From Microbacter sp049976245 (GTDB lineage: Bacteria; Bacteroidota; Bacteroidia; Bacteroidales; Paludibacteraceae), in contig JBMFIQ010000014.1 in NCBI GenBank assembly GCA_049976245.1, positions 1 through 59,459 of the forward strand: a stretch of 59,459 bases of DNA, read 5' to 3'. Below, piece by piece: positions 51,353 through 59,459 of the stretch; position 1 is the first letter of the stretch; each line of letters opens with the position of its first letter. Below the pieces are notes generated by a model, which did no database searches, was not told where the DNA came from, and saw only the letters and a list, made by a program, of their open reading frames with translations. Both the position numbers and the translations under genes were made by a program.

Positions 51353-52111
51353 ATGTCATTGACTAAACGCATCATTCCTTGTTTGGACATTAAAGATGGA
51401 CAAACGGTAAAAGGAATTAATTTTTTGAACATTCGCAACGTGGGCGATCCTGTTGAGTTGGGTAGCCGTTATGCTCAAATGGGAGCCGATGAATTGGTGT
51501 TTCTGGATATTACGGCAACCCACGAAAGACGAAAAACCTTTACGGAATTGGTCACTCGCATTGCGCACCATATCAATATTCCGTTTACGGTTGGAGGTGG
51601 CATTACCGGAGTGGATGATGTTCGAAATCTTTTGAAGGCCGGAGCCGATAAAATTTCCGTAAATTCTGCGGCTGTGCGTAATCCCAATTTGATTCGGGAC
51701 TTGGCGCTTCAGTTTGGATCACAATGTGTGGTTTTGGCTGTTGATACCAAGTTCGTGAACGGGGAATGGCTGGTTTTTCTCAATGGCGGACGTATTGCAA
51801 CGGAGTTGCGAACGTTTGACTGGGTAAAAGAGGCGGTAGCTCTTGGAGCCGGTGAAATTTTACTGACGTCGATGGATCATGACGGAACAAAAAACGGATT
51901 TGCCATTGAGTTAACCCGTCAGGTGTCCGAAAGTGTCAATGTACCGGTGATTGCCAGCGGTGGTGCCGGCACTTCTGATCATTTTGTGGAAGTTTTCAAA
52001 GAAGGTAAAGCCGATGCGGCTTTGGCTGCTGGAATTTTTCACTTTGGAGAGATTGCCTTACCGGATTTGAAAGCGTATTTACGTGACAACCACATTGAAG
52101 TAAGGCTTTGA
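51353..52111 (+). CDS. hisF: Imidazole glycerol phosphate synthase subunit HisF
   Basis: HisF is the cyclase half of the fifth step of histidine synthesis, forming IGP and AICAR with HisH. The 252-residue (beta-alpha)8 barrel is canonical: RIIPCLDIKDGQTVKG with catalytic D11, FTVGGGITGVDDVR, VLAVDTKFV with the second catalytic Asp (about 130), LLTSMDHDGTKNGF, VIASGGAGTSDHF and AAGIFHFGEI. No other his genes are in this window; hisF lies between the DksA-like gene and rsmE, 39 bases before the latter. Confidence 0.95.
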   Translation: MSLTKRIIPCLDIKDGQTVKGINFLNIRNVGDPVELGSRYAQMGADELVFLDITATHERRKTFTELVTRIAHHINIPFTVGGGITGVDDVRNLLKAGADKISVNSAAVRNPNLIRDLALQFGSQCVVLAVDTKFVNGEWLVFLNGGRIATELRTFDWVKEAVALGAGEILLTSMDHDGTKNGFAIELTRQVSESVNVPVIASGGAGTSDHFVEVFKEGKADAALAAGIFHFGEIALPDLKAYLRDNHIEVRL

Positions 52112-52150
52112 AAAATGAAGTTGAATACCATCATGCTTTAGCACTCGCTC

Positions 52151-52858
52151 ATGCATCAATTTTTTGCTCCCGATATTGAACAAACCCGACTGCTTCCCGA
52201 AGACGAATCGCTTCATTGCTCACGCGTGTTGCGTTTGGAACGTGGTACCGTCATTGCGGTGGCCGACGGAAAAGGGAATCGCTTCCTCGCTGTAATCATT
52301 GAGGCGCATCCCAAAAATACCGTCGTGGAGATCGTTGAAAAACAGCACGTGGTTCGAAATGAAAACAATCTGATTCATATTGCTGTTGCTACAACAAAAA
52401 ACAAAGATCGTTTTGAGTGGTTTGTTGAAAAAGCAACCGAAATCGGAGCCGACATCATTACGCCACTTTTTAGTCATCATGTTGAGCGAAAACAAATCTC
52501 GATGGACAGATTGCAAAAAATCGCCGTTGCTGCCTTTAAGCAATCGCAGCGAGCTTATCTTCCTTTGATTCAGTCGCCCGCTTCATTCGACGACATTGTT
52601 CAAAAAAGCACCGAGAAACAAAGATTTATTGCGCATTGCTATGATGAGCAGCGCATCTTCCTCTCTTCGGTTTATCGACCGTTCGAAAGCAGCCTTGTGT
52701 TGATAGGGCCTGAAGGGGATTTTACGATGGAAGAAGTGGAGAAAGCATTGGCGCATCATTTTGTGCCCATCTTGCTCGGAAACAACCGATTGCGCACAGA
52801 AACGGCGGGTATTGTGGCGTGTCATACTTTGGAAATGCTTCGTAACCATGCCAAATGA
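52151..52858 (+). CDS. rsmE: 16S rRNA (uracil-1498-N3)-methyltransferase
   Basis: RsmE methylates U1498 in the 16S rRNA. The 235-residue SPOUT-family protein has the N-terminal PUA-like part (MHQFFAPD.. to HCSRVLRLERGTVIAVADGKG) and the knotted C-terminal domain with WFVEKATEIGADIITPLFS, VAAFKQSQRAYLP, LVLIGPEGDFTMEEV (SAM site) and LLGNNRLRTETAGIVA. The length is normal. It is co-directional with hisF. Confidence 0.95.
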   Translation: MHQFFAPDIEQTRLLPEDESLHCSRVLRLERGTVIAVADGKGNRFLAVIIEAHPKNTVVEIVEKQHVVRNENNLIHIAVATTKNKDRFEWFVEKATEIGADIITPLFSHHVERKQISMDRLQKIAVAAFKQSQRAYLPLIQSPASFDDIVQKSTEKQRFIAHCYDEQRIFLSSVYRPFESSLVLIGPEGDFTMEEVEKALAHHFVPILLGNNRLRTETAGIVACHTLEMLRNHAK

Positions 52859-52876
52859 AGCACGTGAAGGAGCCTT

Positions 52877-53482
52877 TTATGCAAACAACAGTCCAAATAA
52901 CAATACCAACAGAAATCCGTTGAAGAATCCCGCCAATGTTTGCATGGGTGTATGTACGCCGAGCAAGAGGCGCGAAGCGGCTACAGCAGCCGAAATAAAC
53001 AACGTGGTGACAATGATTCCTACGGGATTGATGATGTAATGGACGGAGACAACAAATATTCCTGCAAATACGCCTCCCAAAGCCGTGAGATGTGCGCTCA
53101 TTTTCCATTTTAGATTAATCAGCATCAGCAACGCATTGGCAACCGCAGCTCCCACTACCATCATCACAAACCAATACGGCATGTTGACTTTCCAAAGATA
53201 AAAAGCACAAAACAGATATAACACCAAAGTGAAAATGTAAGGAATGGTACGTTCCTCTTTCACATGAAGGTTCACTGAGCTCACCTTGCCAGATTTCATG
53301 AAGAAATAGAGAATGATACCCGGCAAAAGGCCGGTACAGACAAAAACAATGATTCCGACTATCAGTTTTGGTAAAAAAGGAACAATTTCAAAGCGTTTGG
53401 TGAAAAAAAAGAGCAACACGCCATACGTAGGTACCAACAAGGGACTAAAGACAATGGAAATAATGGATGCTATTCGTTTCAT
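52877..53482 (-). CDS. PAP2-like integral membrane protein
   Basis: The 201-residue protein has five or six hydrophobic segments. The PAP2 phosphatase pattern is visible but weak: KEERTIPY (motif 1-like, K..ER..P), SAHLTALGG (motif 2-like, a shifted S-H) and SRLLLGVHTPMQTLAG (motif 3, with SR, H and a T in place of the usual D). It could dephosphorylate lipid phosphates or be a non-catalytic relative. Upstream, TAAAAATAAACGT precedes its ATG, resembling only the tail of the dispersed leader module. Confidence 0.75.
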   Translation of the reverse strand: MKRIASIISIVFSPLLVPTYGVLLFFFTKRFEIVPFLPKLIVGIIVFVCTGLLPGIILYFFMKSGKVSSVNLHVKEERTIPYIFTLVLYLFCAFYLWKVNMPYWFVMMVVGAAVANALLMLINLKWKMSAHLTALGGVFAGIFVVSVHYIINPVGIIVTTLFISAAVAASRLLLGVHTPMQTLAGFFNGFLLVLLFGLLFA

Positions 53483-53621
53483 ACGTTTATTTTTAATGCT
53501 ATTTATGTAAACTATGAGTCAACAAACGAGCCCGCAAAGAAAATATCGACAGTCAATACAATGTGTTGTGAACGAGTTCCTTGTGACTTAAAAAAACAGT
53601 TATCAATAGACTAAATGGACG

Positions 53622-54230
53622 TTATAATGTTTTGAGTTTGTATCCCTCATGTTGCAAATATTCGATCGTTAACGGGAGTGTGTACAACATGTTTCGTTGT
53701 GCTTTCAACGAATCATGAAACACAACAATGGAGCCGCTACGAACTTTTTTCTTGACCATTTTCCAAACACTTTCCGGTGTTAAAGATTGATTGTAATCTC
53801 TGGTGATGAGATCCCAAAAGACAATTTGATATTTCGGGCTCAAAGCACGATAAATGTTGAATGTCATTTGGCCGTGAGGAGGCCTCATCAGGTTGCTGTC
53901 AATCCATTGTGCCGCAGCATCAACATTGTCCAAATAGCGATGACTGTCAGTTGAAAATGCTTTAAGATGGTTGAAGGTGTGGTTCCCGACGCGATGTCCT
54001 TTATCGATCAACTGACGATAAAGGTCGGGATATTTTCTGACATTATCGCCTACACAAAAGAATGTCGCTTTTACTTTGAATTGTTCCAGAATGGCTAACA
54101 CTTTTGGCGTTACCTCAGGAACAGGGCCATCGTCGAATGTCAAATAGACTGCTTTTTCTGTTTTATCCTTTCGCCACCATGAATCGGCAAACAGCCACGG
54201 CATAAAAAACAAAGGTCTTTCAATGAACAT
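53622..54230 (-). CDS. Polysaccharide deacetylase (NodB-type)
   Basis: The 202-residue protein is a CE4-type deacetylase. The catalytic Asp and metal Asp lie in YLTFDDGPVPEVTP (about 30-37), the metal His pair in GNHTFNHLKAF, the arginine motif in NLMRPPHGQMTF, and the final His in GSIVVFHDS. No cleavable signal peptide is clear. It could remove N-acetyl groups from peptidoglycan or another glycan. It follows the TMEM260-type gene by about 46 bases, separated by a GC-rich hairpin. Confidence 0.92.
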   Translation of the reverse strand: MFIERPLFFMPWLFADSWWRKDKTEKAVYLTFDDGPVPEVTPKVLAILEQFKVKATFFCVGDNVRKYPDLYRQLIDKGHRVGNHTFNHLKAFSTDSHRYLDNVDAAAQWIDSNLMRPPHGQMTFNIYRALSPKYQIVFWDLITRDYNQSLTPESVWKMVKKKVRSGSIVVFHDSLKAQRNMLYTLPLTIEYLQHEGYKLKTL

Positions 54231-54239
54231 ATAAAATGA

Positions 54240-54270
54240 GGGTGTTGTCGATACAAGACCGGCAACACCC
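54240..54270 (-). terminator. Hairpin after the TMEM260-type gene
   Basis: GGGTGTTG (54240-54247) pairs with CAACACCC (54263-54270) with extra CCGG-side pairing. On the minus strand it follows the stop at 54277 but has no clean T run, so it may be a partial terminator or a processing signal before the deacetylase gene. Confidence 0.5.
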
Positions 54271-54276
54271 TTTTAG

Positions 54277-57200
54277 TTAAGGTTGAACGTGAAATATGTT
54301 TACAAATTGTTCAAACTTCGGATAGTATTTATCCATTAGAGTTTTTCGGTTGAACTGATGAAAATAGTACAACGCATTGCGCAAAGTAGCCAGGTTGGTT
54401 GAGATCGGATCTGTCACCGTACTCATTTGTTTGGGCGTGAGCGAGGCATACCAGGTTAGATCTTGAGAACTCTTGTTGGCTACATCGTTCAGAATGGCAT
54501 CTCCTTCGGGCATTTTTCCCAACTCATAGTAGGCGCCTGCAAGGAATGTAGAGAAATAATCGTTTGGTACCGTTTTTGGCGGCAATTCTTTCATGGCATA
54601 ATTGAGAACCTGCAAAGCGGAGTCGCGTTTGTTTTCGGCAATCAATGCTTCGGCCAGTGTCACAAATTGCATTCGGAAAGTGGTGCACATGCGCAGGATG
54701 TTTTCATCCAGATAAACTTTTGGATCTTTGACATTGCCAAAGCGGAATTTATGCATCATGTTGTCGTACATTACTTTGGTGTTCACTGTGCCGCCTTCTC
54801 TCCAAATGGGAACGATGCGTTGGGCAATTCCTTCTTGTTGGAAATAATTACTCATACCAAGATACATATCATTGCCGACGGTATTAGCAAAATAGATCGG
54901 ACGAACCCATTGGTTGGTTTGAAGCATGTCCAGAATCATCATATCTGCTTTGGTTACCTGTCTGCGAAGTGTAATGTTCATGGTGGGCACAATTTGATCG
55001 GCCAAGGTTGAATCGACGGTGTGTGTTTTTAGCACTTGTTGTTTGTCAACCTTCATCACCAAATGAGACGTTGGGAAAATGTCGTGTCCCAAAGGATCTT
55101 TGGTTTGAGGATTTTTGCTTAGGACAAACTGCAAAGCAAGGGATAAATCAATCTTGGTGGTATCCTTTGGATCGGCCACATAAGCTACATCATGATTTCC
55201 TTCGGCATATTCGGAAGGTGTCCATGAAATGGGCAGCGGGGCGGATGTGTAAGCCTGCCGTTTCATTTGGTCGATGTACCAATCGGTTTGTAGATAGCTT
55301 AAGTTGCAAACACGCACATCGGGACGAAGCCCCATGACTTCAATGCTGTACCAAAGCGGGAATGTGTCGTTGTCACCGTTGGTGAAAATAATGGCATTGG
55401 GAGCCAAAGAGTTCAAGTAATTGGCGCCAAAGTCCTGAGCGGTGTAGCGTCCTGATCGGTCGTTGCTTGCCCAGTTTTGCGAAATGAGAATTCCGGGAAC
55501 GATTAATCCGATCAACGTAGCGATGATAGCACTGAGTGTTGAAGAAAGTTTTTGCCGTAAATAGTTGGCGATGGCCAATACCCCAAATCCGATGAAAATG
55601 GCATAGGCATAAAACGATCCGGTGTAGGAATAATCACGTTCACGTGGCTGCAAAGGCGTTTGATTCAAATATATGATGATGGCAACGCCGGTCATGAAAA
55701 AGAGGGTAAAGACAATCCAGAAGGTGTGTTTTCCCTGTTTGCCAGCATACATGAGCAAAAAGAGAAATCCGATGATGCCCATGATCAAAGGCAACATAAA
55801 GTAAGTGTGTCGCCCTTTGTTGTCTTTCATGTTTTGAGGTAGTGTGCTTTGATCGCCCACGAGCCATTTGTCGATGAAGTTAAATCCCGTAATCCAATTG
55901 CCGCGATCAATTTCACCGTACGATTGTTTATCATTTTGACGTCCGCTGAAGTTCCACATGAAATAGCGGAAATACATAAAATTCAGTTGATAGCTAAAAA
56001 AGAACTTAAGATTTTGCCCAAAAGAAGGCATTTTCCCAACGGCATCCTGACCGCATGGAGAATAGTCAACGTTCAGATCAGGTTTCCCAACCCAACTTTC
56101 ATAGGCTTGCACATGATTGGGCTGATCGCTGAACATGCGCGGGAAAAACATGTAAAAAACCGGATCGTACACCGGAGTTTGCTTGTAACCGGTGATGATG
56201 TATTGATCTTTTTCGCCCGGATGGGTTTTGGGTTTCTTGTTCCAGATGGGACTTCCTTGTTTTTGAACAGGAGCACACATGCCGTTGCCGCTGGGTTGAT
56301 ATTTATAATCGGCGGTGTACATTGGACCGTAAAGCAAGGGATGGATGTCGCCGTATTGTTCGCGGCTTTGATAGCTCATCAGAGCAAAAACGTCGCTTGG
56401 AGCATCTTCGTCCATCGGAGGTTGGGCTGACGAACGAATCAGCACAACGGCAAATTGGGAATAGCCAATTAAAATCATGGCAATGCCCAAAACAATCATG
56501 TTGAAAACGCGGCGTGAGACATAAACGCGTTTGACCAGCAACAGATAGCCCAAAGTAAAGAGAACGATGAGGGCTACCCAAACACTTTTGCCTAAGAATG
56601 GAATTCCTGACAAGGCAATGGCAAGAATGAAAGAGATGCGCACCTGTTTTTCGTTTTTCCCTTTTTGCGAAGCATAAATAGCCCAGGCAAAAACGGCTAC
56701 CACAATCAGTGCATAAGCAATGACACCGCTGTTAAAGGGCAGTCCTAAAGTGTTGACAAAGAAAAGTTCGAGGTAACTTGACAGCCAGAAAAAGCTGGGA
56801 ATCATTCCGTAAAAAACAGCCGCTAAAATGGTGATGGCCACAATGAAAGCCAAGAAAGCACTTTTCTTCGTATGTTGATGTTTGCGGAAATAAAAAATCA
56901 TGACCAAGGCTGGAATGGTAAGCAAGCTAAGCAGGTGAACGCCAATGGAAATTCCAATGGTGTAGGCAATCAGCAGCAACCAACGATCCGAGTGTGGTTC
57001 GTCTGCTACTTCCGACCAGCGAAGCATGGCCCAAAAACTAAATGCGGTGGAAAGTGCTGCAAAGCTAAACACGTCGGTTTCGGTTGCCGAAAACCAAAAC
57101 GAGTCGGTAAAAGCAAAAGCCAAAGATCCTACCAAAGCAGCCCCCCAAACGGTAAGCATTTTGCCCCATGTCCATTCATCCTCTTTTTTGATTAAGATGT

Positions 57201-57507
57201 TTCGGGCTAACATGGAAATGGTCCAAAACAAAAAGAGAACTGCTCCTGCACTGTTGAGCACCGAAATGCGATTAACCCACGTGCTGACCTGCGCCGGAGT
57301 GGAAGCAAAAAGCGAAAAAAGATGCCCTACCAACGAAAAAAACGGATACCCGGGCGGGTGGCCAATTTCTAACTTGTACGCAGTGGTAATAAACTCGGGA
57401 CAATCCCAAAAGCTGACTGTCGGTTCCATGGTTAAGGAATATACCACAGCAGCAATGGCAAAAACAATCCATCCCAAAACGACATTGATCCGTTTAAAAC
57501 GATTCAT
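54277..57507 (-). CDS. TMEM260/DUF2723-family membrane glycosyltransferase-like protein
   Basis: The 1076-residue protein starts with a membrane segment, then SLTMEPTVSFWDCPEFITTAYKLEIGHPPGYPFFSLVGHLFSLF, the DUF2723 signature whose Asp/Glu pair resembles the GT-C catalytic site. About ten hydrophobic segments are spread to residue 700. A soluble C-terminal part with NGDNDTFPLWYSIEVMGLRPDVRV and helical repeats follows. Human TMEM260 is an O-mannosyltransferase, so glycan transfer to exported proteins is a reasonable inference. The frame begins with TTG at 57516; ATG at 57507 (MNRFKRINV) is more likely. A -7 box lies 48 bases upstream. Confidence 0.88.
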   Translation of the reverse strand: MNRFKRINVVLGWIVFAIAAVVYSLTMEPTVSFWDCPEFITTAYKLEIGHPPGYPFFSLVGHLFSLFASTPAQVSTWVNRISVLNSAGAVLFLFWTISMLARNILIKKEDEWTWGKMLTVWGAALVGSLAFAFTDSFWFSATETDVFSFAALSTAFSFWAMLRWSEVADEPHSDRWLLLIAYTIGISIGVHLLSLLTIPALVMIFYFRKHQHTKKSAFLAFIVAITILAAVFYGMIPSFFWLSSYLELFFVNTLGLPFNSGVIAYALIVVAVFAWAIYASQKGKNEKQVRISFILAIALSGIPFLGKSVWVALIVLFTLGYLLLVKRVYVSRRVFNMIVLGIAMILIGYSQFAVVLIRSSAQPPMDEDAPSDVFALMSYQSREQYGDIHPLLYGPMYTADYKYQPSGNGMCAPVQKQGSPIWNKKPKTHPGEKDQYIITGYKQTPVYDPVFYMFFPRMFSDQPNHVQAYESWVGKPDLNVDYSPCGQDAVGKMPSFGQNLKFFFSYQLNFMYFRYFMWNFSGRQNDKQSYGEIDRGNWITGFNFIDKWLVGDQSTLPQNMKDNKGRHTYFMLPLIMGIIGFLFLLMYAGKQGKHTFWIVFTLFFMTGVAIIIYLNQTPLQPRERDYSYTGSFYAYAIFIGFGVLAIANYLRQKLSSTLSAIIATLIGLIVPGILISQNWASNDRSGRYTAQDFGANYLNSLAPNAIIFTNGDNDTFPLWYSIEVMGLRPDVRVCNLSYLQTDWYIDQMKRQAYTSAPLPISWTPSEYAEGNHDVAYVADPKDTTKIDLSLALQFVLSKNPQTKDPLGHDIFPTSHLVMKVDKQQVLKTHTVDSTLADQIVPTMNITLRRQVTKADMMILDMLQTNQWVRPIYFANTVGNDMYLGMSNYFQQEGIAQRIVPIWREGGTVNTKVMYDNMMHKFRFGNVKDPKVYLDENILRMCTTFRMQFVTLAEALIAENKRDSALQVLNYAMKELPPKTVPNDYFSTFLAGAYYELGKMPEGDAILNDVANKSSQDLTWYASLTPKQMSTVTDPISTNLATLRNALYYFHQFNRKTLMDKYYPKFEQFVNIFHVQP

Positions 57508-57554
57508 AAGAGACAATTTAGGCTTATCAATAAGTAAATCATGATTAATTTGGG

Positions 57555-57562
57555 CAAAGATA
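57555..57562 (-). promoter_or_regulatory. -7 box TATCTTTG of the TMEM260-type gene
   Basis: A TAnnTTTG match 48 bases before the ATG at 57507. Confidence 0.55.
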
Positions 57563-58137
57563 CAAAATTATTTCTTTGGCATTTACAAATCATGCCGCTT
57601 TGCACGTGATAATGTGGCATTTTTGTAACGCTTCCGTCAAGGATTTCTTTGTCAATGTTGCCAACCATTTTTTTTGGCAACGTTGTGGGCAAGCTGGAGT
57701 ACAAAAAATATAAAAAACAAAAGAAGAGCGGATAAAAATAGAGATACTTGATAAAAAAGAATTGAAACAAGGAAGAAAAGAATGAATTTCCCTGTGAGAA
57801 AGATGATGTTGGTCAAAATAAAGTTCGTCAGCGTGCAATAAAACATTGACAATCCAAAATCAAAAGAAGCTTTTCGCAGAACAAACATCACTTTGAAGAA
57901 AACAAGAAAGGGTTGTGAGAAACAAAATGATGATTCTCTCGAAAAAAAAAGTCGATTTTTACGCCAAAGAAATGATTTGGGCGAAATAAAAGGGGACTCC
58001 GACGGTGAAAGGTTGATGTGAGTCGCTCAAACATGGCTTGAAACATTTCCGGTTTCAAAGCAAACGAAAAAGATGATGCTTCATTAAAAAAATCATTTGG
58101 AAGAGATGGCGGAAGGGTCATTTTGATCAATCATTTG
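57563..58137. other. Long AT-rich non-coding gap with one strong hairpin
   Basis: No gene is supported. The open frames here lack homology or plausible starts. The one clear structure is AATGTTGCCAA (57654-57664) with TTGGCAACGTT (57674-57684), an 11-bp stem with one G-T pair around a CCATTTTTT-type loop. It has no T tract in either direction. A small RNA or regulator site is possible but not shown. Confidence 0.45.
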
Positions 58138-58145
58138 TATCTTTG
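58138..58145 (+). promoter_or_regulatory. -7 box TATCTTTG of the Gfo/Idh/MocA gene
   Basis: A TAnnTTTG match 44 bases before the ATG at 58189. Confidence 0.55.
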
Positions 58146-58188
58146 AATAAGATGAGGATCGATCGTAAGGTATTTACAATCAATTTAT

Positions 58189-59232
58189 ATGAACAATAAG
58201 ATGAATGCATTGAATGATGAATCGAAAAAGATTCGCTGGGGAATCATCGGCACGGGGCGCATTGCTCATTTGTTTGCCGAAGCATTGCAGGAAGTTCACA
58301 ATGCCGAATTAACGGCTGTCGCATCCCGAACGATGGACAAAGCCGTGACCTTTGCCGAAACATTTCATATCCCAAAGTCGTATGAAAGTTACGAAGCATT
58401 GGTGAACGATCCCGAAATCGATGTGGTTTACATTGCTACGCCACATCATTTGCACGAAGAAAATACCATCATGGCATTGAATCATCGCAAACATGTGTTG
58501 TGTGAAAAACCCATGGGAGTGAACTTGAAGGAATCGACTCGGATGATTGAAACAGCCCGAGCCAAAAACTTGTTTTTAATGGAAGCGCTTTGGAGTCGAT
58601 TTCTACCTCATATCATCAAAATCAAAGAGCTTGTTGATCAGGGAGAAATTGGTGAAATTCAATTGATGACGGTATTTTTCTCTTTTCGTTCGCCAAACGG
58701 ACCGCAACATCGGCATTTTAACATCGATTTGTGTGGCGGTTCATTGTTGGATATTGGGATTTACAATCTTTTTCTTTCGTTGTACGTCCTGGGTGAGCCA
58801 AAATCAATGGCAGCCGTTGCCGCATTGAGTGAACAAGGCGTGGATCAGTCGCTTGGTGTCACCTTTGGGTATGACCATAAAGCATTGTCGGTGATGTATT
58901 CTTCTTTTATGGCCGATTCGACTGCTGTGGCCGAAATTCACGGTTCGAAAGGGAAAATTGTACTGGATCATCGCTGGTTTTTGCCCGGAGATGTCAGGGT
59001 AATCTATCATGACGGCCGAACCACTACACATCATTTTGAGGTGAAGAAGAGTGGGTACGAATTGGAGGCTCAGGAAGTGGTTAACTGCATTCTTGCTCAA
59101 CGAACTCAAAGTGAAAAATGGAGCTGGGACGACAGCATGCGCCTCATGCGCACCATGGACGTCATTCGTCAACAAACCGGCATTGTTTATCCAGGTCATG
59201 ATGACGTTGTTTCTCCCGAAAAAGTCAAATAA
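58189..59232 (+). CDS. Gfo/Idh/MocA-family NAD(P)-dependent oxidoreductase
   Basis: The 347-residue protein has an N-terminal Rossmann fold with KIRWGIIGTGRIAHLFAEAL (about 14-33), VYIATPHHLHEENTIMAL, and the family's cofactor/catalytic block VLCEKPMGVN (about 104-113). A C-terminal alpha/beta dimerisation domain carries HFNIDLCGGSLLDIGIY with the Asp-Gly-Tyr region. The substrate cannot be read; sugar or trans-dihydrodiol dehydrogenase-like relatives look closest. It is monocistronic in this window. Confidence 0.93.
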   Translation: MNNKMNALNDESKKIRWGIIGTGRIAHLFAEALQEVHNAELTAVASRTMDKAVTFAETFHIPKSYESYEALVNDPEIDVVYIATPHHLHEENTIMALNHRKHVLCEKPMGVNLKESTRMIETARAKNLFLMEALWSRFLPHIIKIKELVDQGEIGEIQLMTVFFSFRSPNGPQHRHFNIDLCGGSLLDIGIYNLFLSLYVLGEPKSMAAVAALSEQGVDQSLGVTFGYDHKALSVMYSSFMADSTAVAEIHGSKGKIVLDHRWFLPGDVRVIYHDGRTTTHHFEVKKSGYELEAQEVVNCILAQRTQSEKWSWDDSMRLMRTMDVIRQQTGIVYPGHDDVVSPEKVK

Positions 59233-59326
59233 GCTGTAAATTAGTTAAAAATGACTGCTGTTCTTTTCTTTTCCGGTCACAAAAGATCGAATGGACTGAG
59301 CGAAAAAGAAAAAATCGAGGATTTTA

Positions 59327-59357
59327 TTGTCAAGTTGATTTTTTTTCATTACATTTG
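59327..59357 (+). promoter_or_regulatory. Good promoter match at the right edge
   Basis: TTG (59327-59329), a 20-base spacer and TACATTTG (59350-59357) match the Bacteroidota -33/-7 spacing. The transcript would start near 59364 and run rightwards out of the window; no coding frame starts within the visible 95 bases. Confidence 0.45.
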
Positions 59358-59426
59358 TTCGATTTTTTTAATATTAAAAAGAATCACTACTGACCGACAA
59401 AAATTTTGATGTGAAGATAAAAAAGA

Positions 59427-59454
59427 TAGGGCAACTACCAAAGTAATCGCCCTA
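59427..59454 (-). terminator. Terminator-like hairpin at the right edge
   Basis: TAGGGC (59427-59432) pairs with GCCCTA (59449-59454), with an inner TAC/GTA stem. Reading the minus strand it is followed by TCTTTTTTATC, so it probably ends a minus-strand gene lying to the right of the window. Confidence 0.6.
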
Positions 59455-59459
59455 ACGTT

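Noticed and set aside
53483..53520. Eighth leader unit before the PAP2-like gene
   Set aside because: Only the last ~13 bases (TAAAAATAAACGT) resemble the module; the stem-loop and upstream ORF are missing.
57590..58130. Overlapping small open frames upstream of the Gfo/Idh/MocA gene
   Set aside because: They are Phe/Leu/Ile-rich products of AT-rich DNA, mutually overlapping, with no recognisable domains.
3574..58145. Alternative TTG/TTTG element 11-12 bases before several -7 boxes
   Set aside because: It appears at some promoters (DUF2147, crp-like, Gfo/Idh) but not at most others, and the DNA is AT-rich, so I treat it as coincidence.

Overview
The window looks like chromosomal DNA of a Bacteroidota bacterium, most likely class Bacteroidia; the order is my inference. 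The evidence is: many -7 boxes of the Bacteroidota form TAnnTTTG placed 10-130 bases before starts; AT-rich leaders with almost no Shine-Dalgarno sequences; a fused SecDF; a GldB-family lipoprotein; DUF2147, DUF4286 and TMEM260-type (DUF2723) proteins; and a TraR/DksA protein that has lost its zinc ligands. I see no phage, insertion sequence, CRISPR array or rRNA.

Layout. 1-5.8 kb: a small GNAT protein, a carboxyltransferase of the PycB/OadA type without its biotin lysine, PheS, a DUF2147 protein and a transglutaminase-like protein. 5.8-13.4 kb, all on the minus strand: a secreted GH13 amylase, then aguB, aguA, rocD, a CtlX-like hydrolase and an arginine-deiminase-like protein. Together the last five could convert agmatine to putrescine, and arginine through citrulline and ornithine to glutamate semialdehyde. 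13.9-16.5 kb: tRNA-Thr with its own promoter and terminator, trkA, and hup. 16.6-23.2 kb, plus strand: two tandem rhomboid proteases, an EEP phosphatase, a GldB-like lipoprotein and polA. 23.2-34.1 kb, mainly minus: TPR protein and lipoprotein, Crp/Fnr regulator, rdgB, lpxH-like gene, a low-complexity lipoprotein, DUF59/recX/prmC, a WalJ-type MBL hydrolase (plus), a thiol-disulfide protein and a second EEP protein. 34.2-38.0 kb: a minus-strand murF, O-methyltransferase, FecCD permease and ATPase run. 38.2-44.7 kb: secDF, tRNA-Ala, DUF4286, ruvC and a PgpH-like 7TM-HD protein. 44.8-59.2 kb: sucCD, ileS, a DksA-like gene, hisF, rsmE, a PAP2-like membrane protein, a polysaccharide deacetylase, a TMEM260-type glycosyltransferase and a Gfo/Idh/MocA oxidoreductase.

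The most unusual signal is a dispersed leader module of almost constant length (90-91 bp in six copies, 96 bp in one). In five of seven copies its 3' end abuts the start codon of an unrelated gene: the deiminase-like protein, TrkA, two lipoproteins and a TlpA-like protein. Read toward the gene, each unit begins ATGAAACGAGC (degenerate in one copy), can encode a peptide of about 22 codons ending ..YLASSIHP, contains a stem-loop whose arms co-vary between copies, and ends in an A-rich tract closing with AATAGACGT before the main ATG. One copy lies directly downstream of a good promoter box, so it should be transcribed as a 5' leader. I do not recognise it as a described element. It could be a small mobile leader, a structured regulatory RNA with an upstream ORF, or both.

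All functions are read from motifs and family resemblance by eye; no database search was run.
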